Source of the DNA: Chengkuizengella marina
Lineage (GTDB): Bacteria > Bacillota > Bacilli > Paenibacillales > KCTC-33759
DNA length: 54,381 nucleotides
Reading direction: 5' to 3'
Assembly: GCF_009910845.1 (NCBI RefSeq)
Contig: NZ_SIJB01000033.1
Span: forward strand, 1 to 54,381
A model generated the notes under the pieces. The model was not told the DNA's origin. It saw only the letters and a program-made list of their open reading frames with translations, and made no database searches. A program made the translations under genes and the position numbers. Of this stretch, positions 9,901 through 16,405 are shown piece after piece. Position 1 is the stretch's first letter. Every line of letters begins with the position of its first letter.

Positions 9901-12590
9901 TCATTTTGACCAACCGCGACTACTTTCCCATCACTTTTTAAGCCTATCGTATGATATAATCCTGCACTCACTGCTACGATGTCCGTCCAACCCTCTACTC
10001 CTATTTGTCCGTATTCATTACTCCCTACGGCTACTACACTTCCATCACTTTTCAAACCTACCGTATGATAATATCCTGCTGCCACTTCTACGACATCTGT
10101 CCAATTCTCTACTCCTAATTCACCAGAAGTATCCCTTCCTACAGCCACTACACTTCCATCGCTTTTCAAACCTATAGTATGATAACCCCCTGCTGCCACC
10201 TCCACGATATATGTCCAATCATCGACTTGTAATTGACCATAGTTATCCCTACCTACAGCCACTACACTTCCATCGCTTTTTAAACCTACCGTATGATTAG
10301 ATCCTGTTGTCACTTCTACTATGTCTGTCCAATCATCGGCTTGTAATTGACCATAGGTATCTCTTCCTACGACCACTACATTTCCATCACTTTTCAAACC
10401 TACCGTATGAGATTTTGCACTAATATTATTACTTTTTGACCTCTCAAGACTCAAAGGTGAATTATCCACCACACTTCCAGAAGGCGTTTTTATATCTGTC
10501 CAACTTGATACACCTAATACTTGACCATCATAATCCCTACCTACAGCCACTACACTTCCATCACTTTTTAAACCTATGGTATGATAAGTTCCTGCTGCCA
10601 CTGCTACAATGTCTCTCCAACCTTCAACTTCTATTTGATCATAATTATTCCTACCCACAGCTGCTACACTTCCATCTTTCTTCAAGGCCACTGTATGGTA
10701 TAATCCTGCACTCACGTCTACAATTTCTGTCCATTCTTCTACTCCTAGTTGATTATAATCATCTCTGCCGACAGCTACTATACTTCCATCGCTTTTCAAC
10801 CCAATAGTATGATAATCCCCTGCTGCCACTTTTACAATGTCCGTCCAGCTTTCAACTTTTAATTGATCATACTCATCACTTCCTACAGCCACTACACTTC
10901 CATCGTTTTTTAAACCTACAGTATGATATAATCCTGTTGCCACTTCTACTATGCCTGTCCAACCTTCAACTCCTAATTGACCGTTATCATTTCTTCCTAT
11001 TGCCACTACGCTTCCATCGCTTTTTAAGCCTACACTATGATAACTTCCCGCTGCCACTTCTACTATGCCTGTCCAATCACTTACCGCTAATTGTCCGTAA
11101 TTATCACTTCCTACGGCCACTACGCTTCCATCGCTTTTTAAGCCCACAGTATGATATAATCCTGCTGCTACTTCTACGATGTCTGTCCAATCACTTACCG
11201 CCAATTGTCCGTAATCTCTACCCACAGCCACTACGCTTCCATCACTTTTCAAACCTACTGTAGTATATTTAGCACCACTAATGTTCGAACGTATCATATC
11301 ATCTAAAGTTAATTTAACGGTAGCAATACTAATTTGATCAAAGACTGATACTTCAGATTCTGAATTTTCCTCTTCTATATCACTCAATGGTTCTTCTTCG
11401 ACTTGAATAATTTCCTCATCTATCTCATTTGATTCTTGTACATCTTGGAAACCTTCTTGTATTGTTACTAATCCATGACCATATTCAGTGATATCTCCTA
11501 AAGATACAGCTGAAGCAAATAATTGATTTTTAACATCTTCAGAAGTTAGTTTCTTATCTCTAGCCCAAAGTATTGCTGCTGAACCTGTTACATGCGGCAC
11601 AGCCATAGATGTCCCAGACATTTCACCATATCTATTGTCATTTAAAGTACTCAAAATCGATGTTCCTGGAGCGATTAAATCTAATTCGGAACCTGTACTA
11701 GAATATTCTGCTCTTTCTAAGTTTTCATTAACAGCACCAACGGATATACTTTCTGAAAATCCAGCTGGAAAGATTAAAGTTTCATCCCCTAATCCTAAGT
11801 TCCCTGCTGCTGCAATCACTAAAATACCTGCATCTGTAGCCTCTTGAATCGCTTTATGAAGAGCTTGACTGTATAATTCTCCTCCAAAACTCATAGAGAT
11901 GATATCCATCTTGTTATCTATCGCCCACTGTATACCTTCGATCACTTGTGCGTATGATCCATTCCCTTCATGATCTAACACTTTTACGGCATATATATTA
12001 GATGCTGGCGCGATCCCTACAACGCCAAACTCATTGTTGAGCGCTGCAATTGTTCCAGCTACATGTGTACCATGACCATTCTCATCTTGATAATCTGTAC
12101 CTTCAACAAAAGATATACCGTCTTTAATTTTTAAGTCTGGATGCTCAGAAATTCCTGTATCTAGAACAGCAATATTAATATTTTTACCGTCTTTCCCATT
12201 TTCAAGAGCAATATTTGCTCCTATAGCCTCTAAACCCCACGGCATCATTTGTTCACTTTCATGGATTTCTTTTTTGTTTGCTTTATTAATGGATGCCATT
12301 TGGACGGACGCATTTTCTTCCACAAATAAAACTTCATCTTCAAAAACAATTTCGGCATATTCAGTTAAATTTAAGTCTGTCACTAATAAATTGTTTTTCT
12401 TTGTTTTTATTTTCTTTGTTTTCTTATCTTTTAACTTCTTTTCAATAAAGTCATCCTCTACTACTTCTTCATTTAAGCCAATGATGTACGAGTGTGAAAA
12501 TTCATTTTGATTATCGTTTGCTAATGATAGAGAAGATGGGAATAATAATAAGAATATACACAATATAACTACTACTTTTTTTATAAGCAA
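6903..12590 (-). CDS. Secreted subtilisin-like protease with two seven-repeat RCC1-like blocks
   Basis: 1895 residues from a TTG start (AGGAGG 7 nt upstream). Order: signal peptide to about residue 24; inhibitor-I9-like propeptide (about 30-95, IIGLNEEV...); S8 subtilase with Asp144 (VLDTG), His173 (GHGTH), Asn264 and Ser328 (GTSMAVPH), so the catalytic set is complete. After an acidic linker come fourteen ~38-residue RCC1-like repeats (about 440-985, consensus HTVGLKSDGSVVAVG). Then an Ig-like segment of the kind with Asn-Gly-Pro-poor strands, a long unrecognised region (about 1110-1560), an Fn3 domain, another beta-rich domain, a pre-peptidase-like C-terminal domain (YEPNDDATTAYPI) and a short tail resembling a YD repeat. 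Probably exported and possibly wall-associated. It is first in an operon with the kelch remnant, the RHS toxin and the immunity gene, so it may process surface proteins or the toxin (inference). Confidence 0.88.
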   Translation of the reverse strand: MLIKKVVVILCIFLLLFPSSLSLANDNQNEFSHSYIIGLNEEVVEDDFIEKKLKDKKTKKIKTKKNNLLVTDLNLTEYAEIVFEDEVLFVEENASVQMASINKANKKEIHESEQMMPWGLEAIGANIALENGKDGKNINIAVLDTGISEHPDLKIKDGISFVEGTDYQDENGHGTHVAGTIAALNNEFGVVGIAPASNIYAVKVLDHEGNGSYAQVIEGIQWAIDNKMDIISMSFGGELYSQALHKAIQEATDAGILVIAAAGNLGLGDETLIFPAGFSESISVGAVNENLERAEYSSTGSELDLIAPGTSILSTLNDNRYGEMSGTSMAVPHVTGSAAILWARDKKLTSEDVKNQLFASAVSLGDITEYGHGLVTIQEGFQDVQESNEIDEEIIQVEEEPLSDIEEENSESEVSVFDQISIATVKLTLDDMIRSNISGAKYTTVGLKSDGSVVAVGRDYGQLAVSDWTDIVEVAAGLYHTVGLKSDGSVVAVGSDNYGQLAVSDWTGIVEVAAGSYHSVGLKSDGSVVAIGRNDNGQLGVEGWTGIVEVATGLYHTVGLKNDGSVVAVGSDEYDQLKVESWTDIVKVAAGDYHTIGLKSDGSIVAVGRDDYNQLGVEEWTEIVDVSAGLYHTVALKKDGSVAAVGRNNYDQIEVEGWRDIVAVAAGTYHTIGLKSDGSVVAVGRDYDGQVLGVSSWTDIKTPSGSVVDNSPLSLERSKSNNISAKSHTVGLKSDGNVVVVGRDTYGQLQADDWTDIVEVTTGSNHTVGLKSDGSVVAVGRDNYGQLQVDDWTYIVEVAAGGYHTIGLKSDGSVVAVGRDTSGELGVENWTDVVEVAAGYYHTVGLKSDGSVVAVGSNEYGQIGVEGWTDIVAVSAGLYHTIGLKSDGKVVAVGQNDSGQLGIEGWSDIVQVSGGYYHTVGLKSDGSVVSVGRNDDGQLGVFFWTDIVEVAAGSYHTIGLKSDGSVVAVGSNDYGQLGVEDWTDINIPSINGVDSTPNTPPEIIYSSISSSDGESFAGVGSQVYLTIKLNEKIIEDPYISIMGKKADLFYYLNNVVASVTVTEEDPVGDIEFSIQGLEDFSGNIAEPINSTIAMDGTKITRVLDTDLILMTEPLGYNEDLILEKAQDVLIPLLEERDIRLDLSVDTLGGYVQNPVSVSTTITNDYYTTSGDEGTYGVSIGFKAIPAINTIILDRMDLTAKATGFTLSTNNLTMEVKAIDNNGNIITLYKDIVCDVNNDNPQSQYSNYMCSDASYDSSALGRKLYSNWGDMKTYLNPDKLHLYSIGFIAEAFDSRELINQETENYISDEYIYQYIFDQEDISYKDSIQHNLSVDVITDSTEYYYIKDTGEHSSGRAISGRAKFTLVPEGNLIYQPEIGDSSHVLNPSYTYSIDGLSLRVNAQDSNGDEIISNMDIYERGEGLIDQVISYSSIGDDLTVDTVSPYIRGDFCLDNHLNNTDCDDKTRLYNTETGIRMEDDDAIYKGTPDVEYLDYEMNLNNAEGSFYGLFLNNNVDTSFIMEGMDSANFDFIGLGNEDNKSSIQSLIEYNNGNGKYIDNSDIDTAMRNLADYIIERHYGINQPMNLQAMTSDSKVDLTWDVVETAENYIVKRSSSLEGPYVTIAENLVDPYFSDTTVVNGNSYYYVVSSISHIGESPNSNSVYVKLNNLPNLNITSHFDGQQLNENIITFHWDFSDIDTEKQIGYQVIGSQDNWETWSYFSDIISSDDTTHTTPQLAGGEWDFGIQVYDGTNWSGWSYVNDLVLPISYEPNDDATTAYPIAYYSNYTSTISSENDSDFYKYIPTQTGVDTITFQSPETAKYSLYVYDAEMNLKGILASELYYLVESGQTYYIKVFSEDGSFSEESYSFTVSPLKINFQTQYQYDENGNLINKQTTIEH
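9630..11275 (-). repeat. Fourteen tandem ~114-bp coding repeats (RCC1-like), arranged 7+7
   Basis: Each unit codes for about 38 residues with the core GLKSDGSVVAVG followed by (D/N)xxGQLxVxxWTDIVEVAAG. Units 1-7 and 8-14 form two blocks. They are separated by a ~25-residue non-repeat linker (from TPSGSVVDNSPLSL onward, nucleotides about 10400-10490), and the second block ends in the similar IPSINGVD. Classical RCC1 folds as a seven-bladed propeller, so two propellers in tandem are likely. Confidence 0.85.
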
Positions 12591-12675
12591 AATAATTCCT
12601 CCTAAAATTTATATCTTTTTTACTACTTCTTACTTTTAACCTGATTAAATTTACTCCTCTCTATTTAAAACCTGT

Positions 12676-12784
12676 ATTAACCATTCTATTTAAAATATTT
12701 ACATAAAAATAGGGGGGAGCTATACATTTTTTCCAAATGATGTATAGAAACTGAGTTATTTAGAATTTTGTTTGTAATACCTTT
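12676..12784. repeat. Duplicated upstream region, copy B
   Basis: Near-identical to 672-783. It contains a perfect 8-bp inverted repeat CTATACAT/ATGTATAG (about 12720-12747) separated by 12 nt; in copy A one arm position differs (ATATACAT). It lies about 90-190 nt upstream of the TTG start of the protease gene, so it probably carries its promoter or an operator. Confidence 0.7.
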
Positions 12785-13000
12785 GTTTACGTATTCAAAT
12801 TACTTTGTGAATTTTCCACTTTTTCAATAGTTGCATTTTTTTATCTAAACTCTTCTCCTTCCCGTAAACACTTTCTATGACATTCTGTTACACAAAAAAC
12901 AATATTTATTTGAGGAGATCTCTAACTAGATTAATGATATTCTATGCTTTATAATCTTTTTCTAAAGGTTAAAAGTTACTGTTGGTCAAATTTATAGTCA

Positions 13001-13030
13001 AAAAAAAGCAGAAGTAACACCCTTCTGCTA
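13001..13030 (-). terminator. Rho-independent terminator downstream of the GNAT gene
   Basis: AGCAGAA/TTCTGCT perfect stem with a short loop, followed on the minus strand by a run of seven T (plus-strand A run 13001-13007). It lies 355 nt beyond the GNAT stop codon, so the transcript would have a long 3' tail. Confidence 0.7.
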
Positions 13031-13384
13031 TCATTTATTTACTTAAATTAATACTACAAATGAAATACTGCATTGTGCTGTGATAATTTTTTCTTTATAT
13101 CCTTGTTTGAGTCATTTCTAATAATTTTTAGTTCCCTTTCTTCTCATTCCAAACTATATCTATTTCACTAAATCTCGTTTTCAAAGTTAATTTTATAATT
13201 ATCCCCATCTTATAGTAACCACATCCCAATGATAAGTTATTTCTAAATGCGTCCTTCTTTTTATATCTCACAATATAATAAAACTATGGATTCACATTAT
13301 GTACGATCAGAATTGGGTCTTAAAATATTTGTATTTTTATCAATTTAGTCATAGATTAAAAAATTAGAATTTTCAGATCCAATA

Positions 13385-13888
13385 TTAAAATATCAACTGA
13401 TAAAACAAAACATCTAACCAAGTATCAAACTTATAACCAACCTCTTTAAAACAACCTATGTATTCAAAACCAAACTGCTCGTGCATTTTTACACTGACTT
13501 CATTTCCTTTTGTAATACCAGAAATAATAACATGGTGACCTAATTCTTTAGCACGTTTGATAATCTCAGTCATTAAATGTTTGGCAATGCCCTTCCCCCT
13601 ATAATTTTCATCTATGTATACGGATAACTCCACTGTTCGATTATAAGCAGCTTTTGATCTATAAGGGGACAAAGTACAGTAACCCACAACTTGATCATCA
13701 ATACAAGCTACTAAGATTGGATGTTTCTTCCCATAATGAGAAAACCACTGTTTTCGTTGCTCTAGTGTTTCTTTTTCTAAATCAAATGTTGCTGTTGTTG
13801 TTAAAATGGCATGATTATAAATATTTAAAATTTCAGGAAGGTCTGTCTCAACTGCGTCTCTGATTATCAATTGTTCATTCATCTCCAT
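13385..13888 (-). CDS. GNAT N-acetyltransferase, phosphinothricin/MnaT (YncA) type
   Basis: 167 residues, the usual length for this family. The N-terminal IRDAVETDLPEILNIYNHAI, the TTATFDLE segment and acetyl-CoA motif A (YRGKGIAKHL) are typical of the PAT/YncA group, which acetylates the alpha-amino group of small substrates such as phosphinothricin or methionine sulfone with acetyl-CoA in the cytosol. The C-terminal SVKMHEQFGFEYIGCFKEVGYKFDTWLDV also fits. The true substrate cannot be read from sequence. Start uncertain: ATG at 13888 and ATG two codons later both lack a well-placed Shine-Dalgarno. Monocistronic, transcribed away from the two small genes at 14052-14602. Confidence 0.85.
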   Translation of the reverse strand: MEMNEQLIIRDAVETDLPEILNIYNHAILTTTATFDLEKETLEQRKQWFSHYGKKHPILVACIDDQVVGYCTLSPYRSKAAYNRTVELSVYIDENYRGKGIAKHLMTEIIKRAKELGHHVIISGITKGNEVSVKMHEQFGFEYIGCFKEVGYKFDTWLDVLFYQLIF

Positions 13889-14051
13889 AAAAAAACATTA
13901 AAAATAAAAAAAGAATATATTTAAATGTATTGTAATTCTCTTTAAAAATCAATGTAAATAAATTCAAAATGTACAATTATTTTTTGCTTAAATTATCCAA
14001 TTAGTTTTTTCAGATTTTTGGGAAATACTAATTTTAACAAGGAGGGATAAA

Positions 14052-14321
14052 ATGACCAATAAAGATATGAGTCCAATGTCAGGAGATCCTGTAGAAACTG
14101 AAGGCATATATAAAAATGAATGGGGGAGAGAAGAAATGTTTAAGCGAGGAGATATATTCCCTGCTGATCCGCAAATGGGGACTACAGCATGGGTATTAAG
14201 TGCTTTTCCTCCAGATCAGCAAAGAAGAGAAACGGTTGATCCACGCTTTAGATTAGACAACACTAGTGAATCCAACCATCAAAACAAACCTCGTTTACAT
14301 GTAGATCGTGGGGATAAATAA
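14052..14321 (+). CDS. Small conserved-looking hypothetical protein
   Basis: 89 residues, soluble, no signal peptide. A strong AAGGAGGG lies 7 nt before the ATG, so it is very probably translated. The pattern GIYKNEWGREEMFKRGDIFP and a later W resembles the spacing G-x-Y...G...G-D-x-F-P...W of YjzC-family proteins, but this is a weak resemblance and I do not assign the family. The C-terminal third is polar and probably disordered. The next gene starts 2 nt after its stop, so the two form an operon. Confidence 0.75.
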   Translation: MTNKDMSPMSGDPVETEGIYKNEWGREEMFKRGDIFPADPQMGTTAWVLSAFPPDQQRRETVDPRFRLDNTSESNHQNKPRLHVDRGDK

Positions 14322-14323
14322 AT

Positions 14324-14602
14324 ATGATGTTCAAATCGTATAAAGACCCTAATATAGAGCAGAGATTTAAAGAATTACAAAAATATAAAATTAAAAAATT
14401 GTCTTCAGAGTACCCAAGTGAAACTTTGAAAACTTTACAGCAATATTCTCAAGAGAAACAAAAAAGAAACATCATTATTTCACTAATCACTGCTGCCATC
14501 ATAATTCCAATGGTTATCGTTTTATTCATGAGTAAACAAAATAAGAAAAGAAGTTGGTTTCAACAACTCTTTTATAGATGGCGCTATAATAAAAATCACT
14601 GA
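14324..14602 (+). CDS. Small single-pass membrane protein, unknown
   Basis: 92 residues: a charged, probably helical N-terminal half (about 1-48, many Lys/Glu/Gln), one hydrophobic segment (IIISLITAAIIIPMVIVLF, about 50-68) and a Lys/Arg-rich tail with several aromatic residues (RSWFQQLFYRWRY). The positive tail suggests an inside C terminus. It starts 2 nt after the preceding gene and is probably translated by coupling, since no strong Shine-Dalgarno is visible. No family recognised. A terminator follows at its stop codon. Confidence 0.65.
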   Translation: MMFKSYKDPNIEQRFKELQKYKIKKLSSEYPSETLKTLQQYSQEKQKRNIIISLITAAIIIPMVIVLFMSKQNKKRSWFQQLFYRWRYNKNH

Positions 14603-14637
14603 CCCACAAAAGGTCAGTGATTCATTATGTTTTTATT
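14596..14637. terminator. Terminator between convergent genes
   Basis: Perfect 9-bp stem TCACTGACC/GGTCAGTGA with a 7-nt loop, overlapping the stop codon of the plus-strand gene and followed by a T-rich stretch. The A-rich sequence on the other side means it may also stop minus-strand transcription from the hydrolase gene at 14640. Confidence 0.75.
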
Positions 14638-14639
14638 AA

Positions 14640-15602
14640 TTACTTCACAAATCGGTGTCCACCAATTTCTTTGACTACTTCCTTACTATTAAAGAATCCA
14701 CTTTTGGATACTTTAGGATTAAAGAAATATAAAGCTCCTTCTACAACATTTTTACCTGATAACACTTCTTGAGCAGCCTTGATTGATTGGGCAGAAGGTT
14801 GAATCGTTTCAAGCTTACCCGTTCTTGCAGGTGTAAATTGATTTGGCGCATAGATTACGTCTTTAATCGTATTTGGAAAACGTGAATCATTTACTCGATT
14901 CAATATGACATTACCCACAGCGATTTGACCTTCATAAGGTTCGTATCCTGCTTCTGCAGATATAATTTTAGCTAAGAGTTCAATTTCTTCTTCAGAAAAG
15001 TTTTGAGCTAATTTTGATAACATAATAGATGGTATCACTACTTTTAATTTATCATTGATAAATAGCTCATCCGATTGTAAATTATTTCTGACTTTTAATT
15101 GTTCAATCGTAATTCCATATTGTTCACTTATACTTTGTACAGTTTCACCAGCTATTATGGTATGTAGTGGAATAGTTGATACATTCATTTGTTTGGTATT
15201 TACATCGTATTGAAAATTTGCATGTAAAAATTCCGTTAGATGACGAACAGGTATATATATATGATTATTTTCTATAATCGTTGGAGCATCCATATAATAT
15301 TTTTCACCATTTAGTAGTACACTTACATCATTTAATTTAAATGTGATCTGGTCTCCAGAATTCATTTGGATAATGGTTTCTTTTGTATCCTTTTTCCACT
15401 CTACTGTTGCGCCAAACTCATCAACTACTATACGAATTGGTACATAAATACGACTTTCTTTCTCTACTATAGGCTTAGATAAATTTACTTCTTGAGAGTT
15501 AATTTTAATCGCATGACTTGACTGTGCGAAACTAACACTCATCATTGTAAAAAATAAAAATAAACTTATCGTTACAGCTTTTAGTTTTCGAATAAAAATC
15601 AC
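14640..15602 (-). CDS. Secreted cell wall hydrolase: copper-amine-oxidase-N + LysM + SleB-type domain
   Basis: 320 residues. Signal peptide to about residue 31 (SVSFAQSSHA), copper-amine-oxidase N-terminal-like stalk domain (about 32-150, with the paired IYVPIRI and IYIPVRH segments), LysM (about 153-197, HTIIAGETVQSISEQYG), and a Hydrolase_2 domain (about 205-320). The last includes ISAEAGYEPYEGQIAVGNVI and LNR; its first Glu is the expected catalytic residue of SleB/CwlJ-type enzymes. The SleB family cleaves spore-cortex or other peptidoglycan during germination or wall turnover. The start is odd: the GTG at 15602 has AGGA only one base upstream, too close. ATT four codons later is at a normal distance from AGGAAGTG, so a rare ATT start is possible. 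Confidence 0.85.
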   Translation of the reverse strand: MIFIRKLKAVTISLFLFFTMMSVSFAQSSHAIKINSQEVNLSKPIVEKESRIYVPIRIVVDEFGATVEWKKDTKETIIQMNSGDQITFKLNDVSVLLNGEKYYMDAPTIIENNHIYIPVRHLTEFLHANFQYDVNTKQMNVSTIPLHTIIAGETVQSISEQYGITIEQLKVRNNLQSDELFINDKLKVVIPSIMLSKLAQNFSEEEIELLAKIISAEAGYEPYEGQIAVGNVILNRVNDSRFPNTIKDVIYAPNQFTPARTGKLETIQPSAQSIKAAQEVLSGKNVVEGALYFFNPKVSKSGFFNSKEVVKEIGGHRFVK

Positions 15603-15694
15603 TTCCTAGTTTAAAATTTATGAAACACATCTACTATTATAACATAGCAATGCAAATCACAAATTCTCAATTAATGGAAGTGCTTTTAAAGAAC

Positions 15695-15720
15695 AAAAAA
15701 AAGACTCATATGAGCCTTTT
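15695..15720 (-). terminator. Terminator of the secreted-protein gene at 15720
   Basis: The near-palindrome GACTCATATGAGCC flanked by AAAAA and TTTT gives a minus-strand hairpin followed by a run of eight T, directly at the stop codon. Confidence 0.65.
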
Positions 15721-16214
15721 TATTTAATCGTATATCCACCACGAACCATGACGTAAATCGTGTAATCTACACTCTCATGTGGTTTAATTCCCCGACCTAC
15801 ACCTGGATTAATTAATAAATGATTATTCTCAACAGCGACTCCGTTTAAAACATCTTTAGCACCAGTAACATCCGCTAATCCGTTGCTTGTATCACTAAAA
15901 GCGACTGTTTTACCAGTTCTAACTATCATCTCAGTCCCAACATTAGGATATAAAGCTTGTCCAGGCTGCAATTTAACAACTTCCAAGGAAGAAGATAATC
16001 CTCCTCCAATTGTTAAATCTGTACCTGCTAATTTCTCTTCAATCAATTTATCAATTGTCTGATCTACGTAACCTTTTGTTACTAATGGATCATTTGCTGA
16101 ACCGGGTTGTTCTGAATTAAAAGTGTTTGCTAGGGATGGGATTGTGGTACCAGCTAAGTATCCTCCTCCTAATAATAGAGCGGATAAAGCTATTTTTGTT
16201 ATGTGTTTTTTCAT
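15720..16214 (-). CDS. Secreted protein of unknown function
   Basis: 164 residues. The N terminus MKKHITKIALSALLLGGGYL up to about ANTF is a signal peptide or membrane anchor. Next comes a Lys/Glu helical stretch (LVTKGYVDQTIDKLIEEKL) and a Gly-rich, beta-strand-like C-terminal domain (about 75-164) with conserved-looking turns such as GQALYPNVGTEMIVRTGK and a final MVRGGYTI. CGGAGG 7 nt before the ATG decides the start. I do not recognise the family. A signal peptide, coiled-coil-like segment and compact beta domain in a sporulating surface-protein neighbourhood suggest a wall- or spore-associated protein, but this is only a guess. Confidence 0.75.
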   Translation of the reverse strand: MKKHITKIALSALLLGGGYLAGTTIPSLANTFNSEQPGSANDPLVTKGYVDQTIDKLIEEKLAGTDLTIGGGLSSSLEVVKLQPGQALYPNVGTEMIVRTGKTVAFSDTSNGLADVTGAKDVLNGVAVENNHLLINPGVGRGIKPHESVDYTIYVMVRGGYTIK

Positions 16215-16321
16215 TATTTTCCTCCGATTTGGGTATGTATATTTTTATATTATTATACTCTATACTTATATTAATGTTTCGAAGAATTTATTTTCACTTA
16301 GGCTATATTTAAATAATTTAA

Positions 16322-16362
16322 ATAAAAAGAATCTTAGTAGAATAAAACCTACTAAGATTCTT
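16322..16362 (-). terminator. Strong terminator of the first S-layer gene
   Basis: 14-bp perfect stem (16327-16340 with 16349-16362, AAGAATCTTAGTAG), 8-nt loop, and T-rich sequence after it on the minus strand. It lies 44 nt past the stop at 16406. Confidence 0.85.
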
Positions 16363-16405
16363 ACATACAATCATTAATATATCTTCAATAAATCTCTAAT
16401 TCCAA

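Larger units (their letters stand above)
12591..13384. other. Intergenic: duplicated promoter-side region plus GNAT terminator
   Basis: The part next to the protease gene (12676-12784) is copy B of the duplicated upstream region. The terminator of the GNAT gene is at 13001-13030. Between 13031 and 13384 I see only short, stop-interrupted frames and no recognisable gene. Promoter boxes could not be assigned with confidence. Confidence 0.5.

Noticed and set aside
9600-11280. CRISPR-like appearance of regularly spaced repeats
   Set aside because: The repeats are in-frame codons of a single protein (RCC1-like units of ~114 bp) with no constant-length spacers and no cas genes nearby.
13031-13060. 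tRNA or riboswitch genes anywhere in the window
   Set aside because: No cloverleaf, T-loop motif or known riboswitch core was seen in any intergenic stretch.
13031-13384. Possible degraded gene between the GNAT gene and its terminator
   Set aside because: Only short stop-broken frames on the minus strand, with no recognisable motif.
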